From Tolypocladium sp. Sup5 PDA-1 (Eukaryota; Ascomycota; Sordariomycetes; Hypocreales; Ophiocordycipitaceae): a DNA stretch of 64,000 nt. The DNA lies in assembly GCA_000750105.3 (NCBI GenBank), contig JPHH03000023.1:248001-312000 (forward strand). The letters are read 5' to 3'. Shown here piece after piece: positions 10,973 through 23,079 of the stretch. Both the position numbers and the translations under genes were made by a program. The notes below the pieces were generated by a model. The model searched no databases. It had not been told where the DNA came from and saw only the letters and a program-made list of their open reading frames with translations. Each line of letters begins with the position of its first letter. Positions within the stretch are counted from its first letter, which is position 1.

Positions 10973-13900
10973 ATGCGGTTCTCCACGCTCTTTGTCGCCG
11001 CTTTGGCGCCCGTCGGCCTCATTGCCGATGGCACGCCGCGAACAGCCTCGCCTCCAGAGCTCCAGCTGGATGAGCTACTCGCAAAGCACAACCTGGCATT
11101 GGTTCCTCGATCAGAACTCACGGATGCGCTGACGGAGCTGAATGGTTTGCTGAGGAAGAGTCAGGCCCAGCAACTGAAAGTGCCCATATTTCCGCGACAA
11201 AATAGCACGGGTTCCGGCTCCGGCTCCGGCTCTGGCTCCAGCTCCAGCCAGGGCCTCCTTGACCTTCAAGGACTTGGTCTTGGTGATCTAGGTGATGCCC
11301 TCGGCAGTATCACCAAACTCGTTACCCAGCTTGGCGACATTGGCGGTTTTCTCAAGGCAATCACGGGGCTACTCAGTGACGAGTTCTTGCAGGCCTTGCA
11401 TGATGCCATTGTCTACTTGTCACAGCTGCTGCAGCCGCCGTTCCCCAACATTACTAGGGACATTGTCACGAAAGCACAACCACTGATCACGTTGCTCTCT
11501 TCACTGAACCTGGAGAGCATCATAGATCAGCTCAAGCAGGTCGACATCTCCAGTCTCATCAAGACGGTGCTAAACTTGCTGACGACCAAGAATCTTGGCA
11601 ATATCGAAAGCCTCTTGAGCAACGGTGCATCACTCCTTACGCCTACATTTGTCAATGAAACCCAGGCCCTCGTTGGAGACGTCTCGCCATTGCTCGAAAA
11701 GCTCACAGGAATCGATCTCAAAGGCGTCCTCGACGCGCTGGGCCCACTCCTCACAGCCGATTCAGTAAAGGGAATCGTTGGCCTCTTGCGCAACGCCGAG
11801 TCACTCCTTACGCCTACATTTGTCAACGAAACGCAAGCCCTCGTTGGAGACGTCTCGCCATTGCTCGAAAAGCTCTCAGGAATCGATCTCAAAGGAGTCC
11901 TCGACGCCCTGGGCCCACTTCTCACGGCTGATTCAGTGAAGGGCTTGGTTGGCCTACTAGGCAACGCCGAGTCGCTCTTGACCAAGGACACCGTCTCGGA
12001 TCTAAAATCACTTCTTTCCAGCGCGCAACCACTTATCGATGGGCTGTCAAAGATTGACCTCAAGGGCGTATTGGATGCCTTGGCCCCTATTCTCACCCAA
12101 GACTCTGTTCAAGGCATCGTGGGCCTCTTGCAAAACGCTGAGTCACTTTTGACTAAGGAGACGGTTTCGGATCTGAAATCAATTCTGTCTAGTGCGCAAC
12201 CGCTCATTGACGGTCTCTCAAAGATTGATCTCAAAGGCGTCCTCGATGCACTGGCCCCGCTGCTTACCGCCGATTCGGTAAAGGGCTTGGTTGGCTTGCT
12301 GGGCAACGCCGAATCCCTCCTTACTTCGGACTTTGTTTCTCAAACGCAATCTCTTATCTCCGGCGCCGCGCCTCTCATCAAGAGTCTAAGCAAGCTTGAC
12401 TTGCAAGGATTGCTTGATCAGGTCACCCCAATTCTGAACGAACTCAGCAAGCTTGACTTGAAGGGCCTGTTCGATGCTATTAGCCCCTTGCTTGCAGCAG
12501 ATAGTATTAAGGGGATTGTTGGACTATTGGGCAACGCCGAATCACTCCTTACCCCGGACTTTGTGTCTCAGACGAAGTCTCTTATTTCTAGCGCAGCACC
12601 ACTTATTACAAGTCTAGGCAAGTTAGATCTGCAAGGCTTGATCGATGAGGTTACTCCAATCCTTAACGAACTCAGCAAGCTCGATCTAAAGGGTCTATTT
12701 GATGCTATTAGCCCCTTGCTTGCGGCAGATAGTATCAAGGGGATTGTTGGACTATTAGGCAACGCCGAATCACTCCTTACTCCGGAATTTGTGTCTCAGA
12801 CGAAATCTCTCATTTCTAGCGCAGCACCACTTATCACAAGTCTGGGCAAGCTTGATCTACAAGGCCTGATCGATGAGGTTACTCCAATCCTGAACGAACT
12901 CAGCAAGCTTGACCTCAAGGGTCTATTCGACGCTATTAGCCCATTGCTTGCAGCAGACAGCATTAAAGGGATCGTGGGGCTCCTGGGCAACGCCGAGTCC
13001 CTTCTGACTCCGGACTTCGTATCTCAGACGAAGTCTCTCATCTCTAGCGCAGCGCCACTGATCACAAGTCTGGGCAAGCTAGATCTGCAAAGCTTGATCG
13101 ACGAGGTTACTCCAATCCTGAACGAGCTCGGAAAGCTTGACCTCAAGGGCCTGTTCGACGCCATTAGCCCATTGCTTGCAGCAGACAGCATCAAAGGGAT
13201 CGTGGGGCTCTTGGGCAACGCCGAGTCCCTCCTGACTCCGGACTTCGTATCTCAGACGAAGTCTATTATTTCTGGCGCATCTCCGCTCATCAAAAGCCTA
13301 AGCAAGCTAGACCTGCAAGGCTTAATTGACCAGGTCACTCCAATCCTGAACGAGCTTGGAAAGCTTGACCTCAAGGGCTTGTTCGACGCCATCAGTCCCT
13401 TGCTCACATCAGATAGCATCAAAGGGATCGTGGGGCTCTTGGGCAACGCCGAGCACTTGTTAACCAGCAAGTTTGTTGATCAAACCCAGACCCTCATAGG
13501 CGGCGCCGTCCCCTTGGTCTCTGCCCTTGGCGAGATCAACCTCAAGGACCTGGTCAGCCAAATATCGCCCATCTTAAATAGCCTCAGCAAAATCGATCTC
13601 CAGGGGCTCTTCGACGCTATTAGTCCCTTGCTCACGGCGGATAGCATCAAGGGAATTGTCGGACTCTTGGGCAACGCCGAGCACTTATTGACCAGCAAGT
13701 TCGTCGACCAAACCCAGACCCTTATAGGCGGTGCCGTCCCCTTGGTCTCTGCCCTTGGCGAGATCAACCTCAAGGACCTGGTCAGCCAAATATCGCCCAT
13801 CTTAAATAGCCTCAGCAAAATCGATCTCCAGGGACTCTTTGACGCTATTAGTCCCTTGCTCACGGCGGACAGCATCAAGGGCATTGTTGGGCTGCTAGGC

Positions 13901-14711
13901 AACGCCGAGGACCTATTAACTAGCAAATTCGTCAACCAAACCCAGACACTAATCGGCGGCGCTGTCCCATTGATCTCGGCACTGGGCACAATAGACCTGC
14001 CAGGCCTCATCCACCAACTGCAGCCCCTCCTGAATGCTCTGGGCCAGATCGACTTGGCGGGTCTCATCGATCAACTAAAACCGCTGCTGAGCGCTCTTGG
14101 TCAGATCGACCTGGTGGGCTTGGTCAAGAAAATCACACCGATCCTCAACTCGCTAAAGGACATTGATCTGAAGGGCCTCTTTGACGCCATTGCTCCGTTG
14201 CTAACACCTGCTACTTTGGACGGCCTCATCCTGCTCTTGGGCAACGCCGAGGCACTCCTCACAAGCAAGTTCGTCAATGAGACTCAGACGGTCGTCGGCG
14301 GTGCGGTGCCCTTGATTACGACCCTGGGACATTTCGACCTCGCCGGCCTCTTGGGCTTGGCCGGGCCCCTTCTCAAATCCCTTAGCCAAATTGACTTGGT
14401 GGGTCTCATCGACGCCGTGAAGCCCATTCTTGGCGCTTTGAGTAAGATCGACATCCAGGGCATCGTGGATCAAATCACGCCCTTGATTACTCCGGCCAGT
14501 ATAAAGGGGATCGTGACTCTTCTGGGCAATGCCATGGCATTGTTGACTGCGACGTTTGTATCGCAAACCACTGAGTTGATCGGTGATGCTACACCAGTAA
14601 GTTCTCTCTTTCTTCTTCACCCCAGGGTTGCCAGTTGCTGACGATTTGACTCAGCTCGTGGCGACAATATCGGACGTTGTCCATGCCATATTCCAGGCGT
14701 TGATGGGTTGA
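10973..14711 (+). CDS. large secreted protein built of tandem 19-residue modules
   Basis: The model is join(10973..14596,14655..14711), 1226 residues. A secretion signal is clear at 1-19 (MRFSTLFVAALAPVGLIAD). A Ser/Gly linker (about 77-92) follows a short N-terminal domain. From residue 220 to the stop the protein is 53 uninterrupted 19-residue modules (1007 residues). Examples are PLLTADSVKGIVGLLGNAE and PILNELSKLDLKGLFDAIS. Each starts P/S-L-L or P-I-L, with Leu/Ile at helical spacing and often I/L-D-L-x-G-L. The 58-nt intron (GTAAGT, CTGAC branch) is supported because splicing makes the last module exactly 19 residues; reading on would stop in unrelated text. Modules suggest amphipathic helices punctuated by Pro, so a surface-active, lipid-binding or solenoid protein is possible. 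No catalytic motif, GPI signal or known domain was seen. No frame damage despite the repeats indicates selection. Confidence 0.85.
11630..14711 (+). repeat. coding tandem repeat: 57-bp modules in higher-order units of 171, 228, 342 and 285 bp
   Basis: Modules (57 bp, 19 codons) are grouped into units each opening with LLT and closing with a NAE-type end. In order there are four units of 3 modules (171 bp), seven of 4 (228 bp), one of 6 (342 bp), one of 5 (285 bp) and a final 2. The 228-bp period is visible directly from repeated starts near 12568, 12796, 13024, 13252 and 13480. The two units at about 13449-13676 and 13677-13904 are identical in protein and nearly identical in DNA, showing a recent duplication. 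The intron at 14597-14654 interrupts the last module. Confidence 0.9.
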
Positions 14712-16454
14712 GCCTTTTGCTTCATCGTTCAGTGGTATAAAAGGAGAGAAGCAGATGGGCAGGTCGTGATGAATGATGTCGTGTTCGGAATGAATGATTA
14801 TAATGCAGACCATAAATGAGGACAGGGTCGCCGGTGCGGCGAGACTCGGCATATTGGAATGTTTGGATTGTCGGTATATAAGCCTCGAAGCCGGTGTTCG
14901 GATTTGCGTTGCAAGATATTAATATCTCATAAAATGACTTTGACTTTACAACACGGGATGTCCATCGTTAGAGGAGTGCTCCATTGCGCAGCGTTGTTAA
15001 GAGCTCTCCGCGGGTGTAAACATACTTGATGGCCCATCATGGAACGATGCGAGCACCTACATGTATAGATTCCTTTGGATGCTACTCGGATGCATATAAT
15101 ACAGTTTTTGGATTGAAAATACACCCCGAAACGGCGGAAAGTCGGAGGCATTGAGATGGTCTAATTACACCTGCATATCGTACCAGGGTATTCACACGTC
15201 TCCATATTCACAATAGCAGATATTGCGAGGTTTCCTCTTGACGGGCATGAGTTGATCTGGCTACCTTGTGAAAGCCTGGAAGAACTCGCCCGGCGGGTCT
15301 CGCATCTCACGAGCAAAGGATGCATATAGTGTCGCGGCAACACGCGTGAGTAATGGAATTCCGGGTGGCAATATCCTAGCGAACCGAAAATTCTATTTCC
15401 TGATGGCGGTGGATCGCATACTCGTCCGTATCGTGGGATATGCTAATGGGTGGGCGATAATGCGAGCAAGCGAGCAGATTGCAGACGGCGCCAGTCTGCT
15501 CTATAATCAAGCTCGAATCATACATAACCTTCGCCTGCAAGCCGTACACGCCTCAAATTTGCGATGACCTCCCTAGGGCTGAGAATTACCACTAAGAGAA
15601 TGCCAGCGTTCCTAGGGCACTGTTTCGTGTTTGATTTGTCCTGTGGTATTAGTATGCAGAGGTAAAAGGGGACATCAAACCCCGTTTCCGGCTCATTAAC
15701 GGTGGTATTCACACCAATCCAAGACATGAGGTTTTATATAAGTCTAGAATGTTGTCTAAAACACCCCTTCATAAGAGAGGGGAAGCTGCCTACATTACTG
15801 GTAGTGTTTTACGCTGCCAGGAGCCGCGACGTTACTGTACTCAAGCCAACTGTCTCCCTTCTATCAAGAGCACGCCTGGTCGGTAAAAAAGGAGGCACTG
15901 AGTTTTGCAGACCTTTCCTGGGCCTTGTATGCTGGCGGAAAGGCCAGCTTAGACGGGCAAATGACTTGTTGCAGCTGGCGGAGGACCTCGTGCGCGACAT
16001 TGGAGCTTTACGGTGCTCGCGGAAACCCGCCCAGCGCAACGGTATTGGCGGCCCTGGGTGGTCTTCAGTCTTCACTCCTATTGCAAGAACGGGCGCCGCA
16101 TCTTCCGAAAACCCAGTCAGTATTATAGACGTATGCAGGGCGATGATGCAGGTCTTTCCAATTGCTACATGGAACATAGCCCAGTGTCTAACGTCGTATG
16201 GGGTCTTTACTGGCTGAATATTAAATTGGATTAGGTTACTTCCGCGCTCATTTTGGGTGCTCGAAATTTAGTCTTCTTAGCCGGGTTACTAAATGTTGTC
16301 AATTGCAATAATAATTTATGTTCGTAATATTGAGCCCCCCAGGAACCCGCCCCTTCGCTTCTACAACCTCGCCACTTCCATCGCTCAATTTAGTCATCTG
16401 GTCCATCTAAGCCCACGAGGTCCGTTTTATATCCGCATTTTCCATCACTTCTCT
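14712..16454. other. intergenic, no gene seen
   Basis: Convergent 1.7 kb between the modular protein and the ferric reductase. An open frame at 15702-16217 lacks codon bias and domain signals and is taken as chance. Confidence 0.5.
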
Positions 16455-18721
16455 TTACCATGGCAAGCTCTCTTCGACGAACCGGATTACCTTGCCGTGC
16501 CGTGCCAGCGCGGCGACTGTATACCGAACCTCATCACACATTCCAAGAGGTCCGCAGACAATGACTGTTGTACCAACAGAGGACTCACCCAGCTCGTCTT
16601 CCAAAATCTGCCTGACATTCAGTCTTGAGCCAACTGTGATGTGCGGCTCAATCTGGCCCCAGTTCGCCCTCTCCCCATCTGGACCAACAATATTGCTCTC
16701 CACAGCATCCACCAACTCCCTGCTTCGAAGACCCCAGTACAATTTAGTCGTACCTTTCATACCATAAATGGTAAAGGTCTGGTTCAACGCGGGAATAACA
16801 GCAGAGACACCAGCACCACCTGCGATACAGAGGGTATTGGGGTAATCCAGCGTAGGGGTAAACTTATGATCGTGACCCTGGAGCATCGTCCTGCCTTCAT
16901 GGCCGTAGCTCCCTTCGATGAGCACTGGAATCCCAGCGGCAACGCCGACTTTTGAAGCAAGCAGCTTGGTTATGCCACTGTGAACACGGATGAACATAGA
17001 AATCCCGCCCCGTCGGGCGTTGGGGGTGGCGATGTGACATGGCTTCGCTCTGGTGAACCCTGCCTCTTTTGTCTCAGCCCCGATGCTCGAATGCGGGGAC
17101 GAAGGGGAACAGTCGCTATCCGACTGGGATTCCGAGGTTGAGAATGTGTGGCCATGTTGGTTGCCCGGGTTGAAGCCAATGACTGAGAAAGGGTGATTCT
17201 CCCACGGCCGCCAAGAAAGCGTTGGGAAGTATGCATAGCAATAGCCCTGGCTGTCGACACCGGGGATATCAACCCTTACGTATTCGTCATCCACCCTGCT
17301 GACGTAGGCCCTCTTTATTCCATTGCTGGCGGCCCTGGCGACACGCAAAAGTCTGTCCATTCCCCAAATGCCCATGGAAGCGTATAGGAAGAGGTCGAAT
17401 CCGCTTCCGTGGTCGTATAGATAGACGATGTGGTAGTAAGAGCCAACTATGGCCAGGATAGCCAGAGTAATGTGGCCAATGAGGAATATTTCGTACCACC
17501 TTTTGCGTATAGGAAGAACCGAGAATGGTATGAGTAATGTCATCGAGAGCGTGCCAATTATACCCCAATACCAGTAAGGCATCTTTGCCGACACGGCGTA
17601 GTCGCCCGACTTGACCATGATCTGCAGCCACATGGCTGAGTGCAGACAAGTCTGGACGACCAAGATGGTGGCAATCCAACGATGCGCGAGCAGGTAGGTC
17701 GCATGAGACCAATTTGTCACCCACAGCAATGGGCTGTTCCTTCCACCATAGAGGATCACAAGCGGTAGATTAGCAAACGCTAGATCCCCAGCACGGTTGG
17801 CGATATATCGGGTCATCATATAGACCGTGTCGGGAAAATACGAGTTGGGCGTGAGGACGAGGAACCCGAGGGAGTTGGCGAGGACATTGACAAAGATGAT
17901 GTAAAAAATGAAGATGGCCTGGCCACGAGTTGGAATCATGGCCAAGTTGAGGACTGGAACGCTGTGGTACCGCCCAAAGGCGGGTGGATCGATAAAGTAT
18001 GCATGGAACATGCTGGTCAGCTTGGCAGGCCAAGGCAGCATGCTGATGATGGTCAGGCCGATTGGAGCGACGATTCCGGAAAACAAGACGAGGAACCTAG
18101 TTGTCGGTATCGGTGTCAGCAGCCTGGAAAGGGTTGCTGGAGCGCGTGGAGACATGTACACCGCGACGTGACTTACATCCCGCGTGAACCAGACACCCCT
18201 GTTTCCTCGTAGGAGACGGCGGCATTGAGATAGCCAAGGTACATATCGTCTGTGACTGAGATGGTTCGGTTCAAAACCGTCTCGTTGACAGTCATGGGTG
18301 TCGGAAGAACCGTAGTATTGACGTGGTAAAGGGCGTCGATATATGTCGTGTACTTGAGAACAACGCCTGGCTGGTCTTCTTCATATATGAGACGGCTCTC
18401 CCAAAACTCCTGTATGCTTGAAGGCTTGGTTGTGTCGTCGCAGCGTGCCTTGATACACCAAGCTATAGAGGTAAGGTACGATCCATCCCCGGCAAAGCAT
18501 GCGGGCGACGGGTATGCCTCTGCCCGCTCCTCCGCAGTCATGTTGGCATATTCGGGACAGTCGAGGGTTGTTGGGACGGCGGCCTGGCAGACATAGGCGC
18601 ACATTGGCTCATAAGAACTGTAGCCATAGCCCTCGAGTCGATCTACGACAGCGAGAACAGGGGGCGATATAAAGAATACCGCAGCCGCCACGGCGAGTCG
18701 AATGTACGTATTTAAACGCAT
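16455..18721 (-). CDS. ferric-chelate reductase (FRE family), NADPH oxidase-like
   Basis: The model is complement(join(16455..18096,18177..18721)), 728 residues. It reduces extracellular Fe3+ (or Cu2+) using cytosolic NADPH, FAD and two hemes at the plasma membrane, feeding high-affinity iron uptake. I chose the start at 18721 because it gives a signal peptide (MRLNTYIRLAVAAAVFFISP); an in-frame ATG at 18862 would bury it. A lumenal Cys-rich N-domain follows (about 24-180), then the ferric reductase transmembrane domain. Its heme ligands are H320/H334 and H390/H404, each pair 14 residues apart as in the family. The FAD motif HPFSV lies at 483-487, the pyridine-nucleotide glycine loop GGAGVS at 608-613 and CGPLGMC at 696-702. 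The 80-nt intron has a GCTGAC branch site. Intact; the metal preference is not visible. Confidence 0.92.
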
Positions 18722-21700
18722 ATTAAACCAGCCGGTGATGATCGGTGAACAATATCGCGTCCTGGGGACGACTGTCAACGACAACGATAACTTGAGGCTG
18801 TCGGCTATTGAGATTGACTTGTCGTACCATACATGTCCCGTTGATAGAGAGGGCAGCATCAACTCTTTATAAACGGAGCAAAGAGAATACCCCTAGCCCA
18901 GCCAGGTTCTATCACGCTCCTCGTTAAATGAGCGATTTCATCCTTGCTCCGGAGAAACGGACCAGACGGCCTCAACCGGGTCATTGCTGCTTCAACCGCC
19001 ATCCCAATCATGAGCCACATGCCTCGCTAACGGTCCCGACTAGTAATCGTATCCTTACCATAAGTTGGAATACGTCTCCACCGGCCTGGCCTTCCCCAAA
19101 CCCCACCCCCAGTGGACTTTGACCGGCCGGAGGCTGCTCGTTAACCTTACACACAAGCATTTGAAAAGCTTTTCCGGCGGCTAACAGAAGAGCCACTCGG
19201 CACCATTGCACTACATTGAGTATAGCGTTGCTACCGGCTCTCGTTGCAACGTTTGGTTTGACGTCCAGCTGAAGGCACCTCGCATGTGACAAGGGGTGTG
19301 GTCAGTCCACCGCAGAGGTGCTACCTAACAAGCCTCCGACCTGATCCATCCGGAGTTTCTGGTCTCCCGCCGGTTGTGTGATCACGTAGTCTGGCAAGCA
19401 AAGGGTCCACTTCCGGCGCCAAGGGCGTGGTGTTTGGCCATGACATGCTGGGAATACGGGTACTACGGGAAGGGTCCCTAGGTGCTGGGGTGGTAACTCT
19501 GGCCACCATCAGTCGTCTCAAACGTTCGACAATCCACTCCGAGCCGGCGGCAATTCTTGAAGGAAAAACATGGCTTAAGCCCCAGATGACCGTATGACTG
19601 GCCTGTGTTGTGCCCACAGAGAGCGGCGCCTTCGGGTTCAGCGTCCCTTGTTTCGGAAGGTCATGGGCGTCAACAAAACCAGGCATGTGGCTTGTAATTT
19701 GTAACAGAAACGGGGGAGAAAATATTTTTTCTTCGCTGGTCCCGACTCCGGACCGCCCTAGACAAACTTAGCAGCCCATGGCTTGTGCGAAATACGGACC
19801 CAGGAGATCGGCATGGCGAATACGGCGTACTTCGTGCCTGTACGGGCCAGGACTAACAGAGGCCCTCAGCGACTCTCGATATTGTTGCAGAGCGCTGCGG
19901 TTGCTGAGTCTCATGGATCGTCTTTATTGTTTCATTTCGCTTGGCGCGCGCGTTTGTTCGTCTACGATGAAGAGCAGACATGCACGGCAAGCGCCGGAAT
20001 TTGCCAAACGTTGTGCCGCATGATCCCTGTTTTTGGTGTGGACCGAAGTCCGTGGTGCTGGTAGATAAGGGCTTTATCAATCGGCATCTTATCAATCTCC
20101 CACCCAGTTTTGCTGATTGATAAGATGGGATCATCGGCAATTTTTGCCATGTAGAGGAGACTGTGGCTTGTCAATAGTACATCCAGCTACGCCGAGAAGT
20201 CCCGCATATTGTCATGATTCCGTGACTCGCAAGGACCTAGACCTTGCAACGGCAAAAAGCCCCCTCGAGGTCTGCCAACAGGCAAACCCTTGCACTCACC
20301 GCCCCCCACGCCGCTCCAAGGTTTCGCCGGCCGGCACCAGGTTCCTGTCTCTGGTTGGGTCGCCTCATCCACAGTTAATCGCCGCATGACATGCCTCGGG
20401 CCCTCGGTTACGTCGTGTACCAAGCCACATTCTTTTTCAGTAACGATAGCCGGCATATCCCTCGCCCCCAGCCCGCTTCTTTGCATGCCGCCACTGTTCA
20501 GCAGGAATAATCGCGGGCTTTAGAAAATATGGCATGACATTGTCTTACGACAGTTGTTCAGCGTGTGCATCTTGGTTCTCCTGCTGAGTCGCCCATGCGG
20601 AATGGCTTCCGCGGCATGAAACGGTCTTCAGCCCGTATCTCAAGGTGTTTGGGTATCGAGCAGACTGCGTTGGTGCCACATGGCGTCAACTGCGGAGTCC
20701 ATCGTCGGGTATCGCTTCGTCGACCCCGACTTGGCATTTTGCACGGAGATGCGAGGTACGGAGCACGTAGATGAGATGGCCTTGGCGTACAGACGGAGAG
20801 TGGGGAGGGCAGAGTCTCTCAAGATCCTCGTCCTAGACAGTCGCTGAAGCATTTCACAGTCTGTCATGGCCCGCAACCAAACCTGCATCTCACTCACACG
20901 GGAAAGAGCCGACACTGGTGCCACAGCCTGCACGCCTTGAGAGTCGCCCTTCAGTGCAAGCGCAGAGCCGACGTGAACCTTGGAGGCGATGCTCATGAGC
21001 TCTAAAGCATTGACTTGCGGCAAGAGCACAGCCAGACAACGCTTATGCTAACTGCAACCATACGGCTGCTTGAGCTTCCGAAAAATACGTTGGTTGGTCA
21101 AGGGCCCAGCTTCCGGCACGACCGCCATCCGCTCGGGCTGTGAAATCCCGCCAGCCCAAGGGAACTTCCCAAGCAGCTTGCGACTTGACTTACGCATGCG
21201 ATTCGAATGAGGGAGCTGGAACGGCTCGTAAAGTGAGGTCACTCCGTGCTCAACGCTGTAAGACGCCAGTTGCTGAGGGGTACGCTGGGGCGGGGGAGCT
21301 CCTGTCGAGAACCCCCAGCAACATGCGTCTCACTGGCTTCATCCGCGATAGAGTCATGTCCAGCTTGGGACTTTCGGCCGTGTGCGCCTCGGCGATGAAT
21401 CCTAATTGGCGCCGTTGTGACGGAGTGATGGATGTTTAAACGGAATGAACCCAGGTCGCTCCTCCATAATACTGGTATCGACCTGGTGGCACATGTTTAT
21501 CCAAGCATGGCAAAAGTCGTTCAGTAATAACCGTCGCGTCCATGCCGGCATGGCCAAGTCCTGGCAACAGTATGGAAGCCAATCACTCTCATGTTCAACA
21601 AACGTTCGGCGTCGTCTGGGAGTAGGTATAACCAATCGCAGCTCTGATTTTTCAAGTGTACTCATAGAACTACCTGCTTTTCTCCTACGGATGTACGACC

Positions 21701-23079
21701 GCATGGGTACTGAGCAATTGTGGTGGAAGGCGGCGATGGTAGATTGTGGGACAACGAAGTTTCACCGCCCTCATGTCGTAGGCTTCAGATGAATGCGCAC
21801 CACTGCTCAACTAGCAAATAAGCCATTCGTCAATGATCTTCCAAGGTTGGGTACGGCAAACTTATGATTCTCGAGGTGTTGGCAGAATCATCGCGGCCGA
21901 GAGATACGACGATGGCAGAAAACGAGGAGCAGATATGTGTTATTTATCCATGATCGGCATCTGGTCTTCGCCACGTCCTTCCATTAGATTCGGAGATAAA
22001 GTTCTTGGCAAGACGCCTTGGTATTCACCTTGCAGCTCTGCTAGATGAGTCTACTGCCTTTGGCTTGCTTGGCTCCTGGCTGCCCTGTGGCGGATAACCA
22101 GGAAAACTGAACTCTCAGCGCCAACCACCCAATCGCCAAGGAAGCAATAGCAGGGATTCCTCCAGCAAATAGGAGCGTGCTGGTTTCGTGCAAATCCAAC
22201 GGACAAATGACAAGGCCAAACACGGTACTCCGTGCTTGTCTTACATTGGATCGCGAGTCGGCCGGGTGATTCGGATCCCGGAGATCTCGGGCCCAATGCG
22301 GCACTTCTCCCACTCTGGCGCCGCAGCCGTCTCCACAAACTCCATCTACACATCGGGCCGTCTTGAAAATTTTGAGGCTCGTTTCCGATGCCTACAAATA
22401 AACGCCTCGCAGATATCACTATCGCTTGGATAAATAAAGCGCGCCAGTAATGTGCAGTTTCATGTTTCCGAGCTGTGGCTGTCCCCGTACATGCATGCTT
22501 GCCTCGTGCTTGCACTCCGCGATGCCCTGCGAGGTGGACTGTCGAGAGCCTGGGGAAATGAGAAGCAAACGCGCGTCGAATTTTGCTTACGACGGATACG
22601 CGGGCATAACAGGCGCCGGATTTAAAGAAAGTGGCATGATGCGCCTTGGCGCTGTCACCCCCCAAGCCCGCAGAGCAATCGGTCCATTTCCCGACCCGCC
22701 CCGGCATTGCCACTCAGGTGGGTTCTCGCGACTCGCCATGGTCAACGACCGGGCGATGTCATCATCAACAGTTGCCACAGACGTACGTACCTTGCGTACG
22801 AGTACTAACATCGAGCCACGGAACTCCCCATGTGGAACCCGTTATCGGGTGTTCGATAGAGTTTCATAGATTCCAGAAGCTAGGGGAGCCCTGAAAAAAG
22901 GCCCGAGCCCTATTTGCTTGTACATAGAGCATTGCAGTCCGTTGTATTTTAATTCTCCCACGAATTCCCTTCTGCCCGCTGCTCATATTTCTTCTCGCCT
23001 TGTCTCCGCTGCGGTGCTAAATCACCACGGAGCGCCGGGCTACTTCTACTCAGATTGTGAATACTCCTACAAGATCACC
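18722..23079. other. gene-poor 4.3 kb intergenic region
   Basis: It contains many short frames on both strands but none with recognisable domains, and the GC content is ordinary rather than RIP-like. A minus-strand stretch near 22041-22200 has one hydrophobic, membrane-like segment (LFAGGIPAIASLAIGWLALR) but no extended gene around it. The two ends presumably hold the promoters of the divergently transcribed ferric reductase and sugar transporter. Confidence 0.4.

Noticed and set aside
11527..14067. Long minus-strand open frames (up to 195 codons) across the modular gene
   Set aside because: They recur with the 228-bp period and are the antisense shadow of the repeated coding sequence.
11630..14654. 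Regular repeats considered as a CRISPR array or DNA satellite
   Set aside because: The repeats are in-frame protein modules with codon-level divergence, no spacers, in a eukaryotic genome.
15702..16217. 171-codon open frame on the plus strand
   Set aside because: No domain, no signal of codon bias, overlapping frames of similar length on the other strand.
8054..18721. Ferric reductase, modular protein and DUF3712 gene as one biosynthetic cluster
   Set aside because: No biosynthetic backbone or tailoring gene is present and the genes have unrelated roles as far as can be seen.
18836..18850. Single HGATAR-like site (TGATAG) upstream of the ferric reductase, as a GATA-type iron regulator site
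   Set aside because: One hexamer is expected by chance and the longer consensus of iron GATA factors is not present.
22051..22713. 220-codon minus-strand open frame
   Set aside because: Rich in Arg/His/Cys as expected of a chance frame; only an isolated hydrophobic stretch in another frame.
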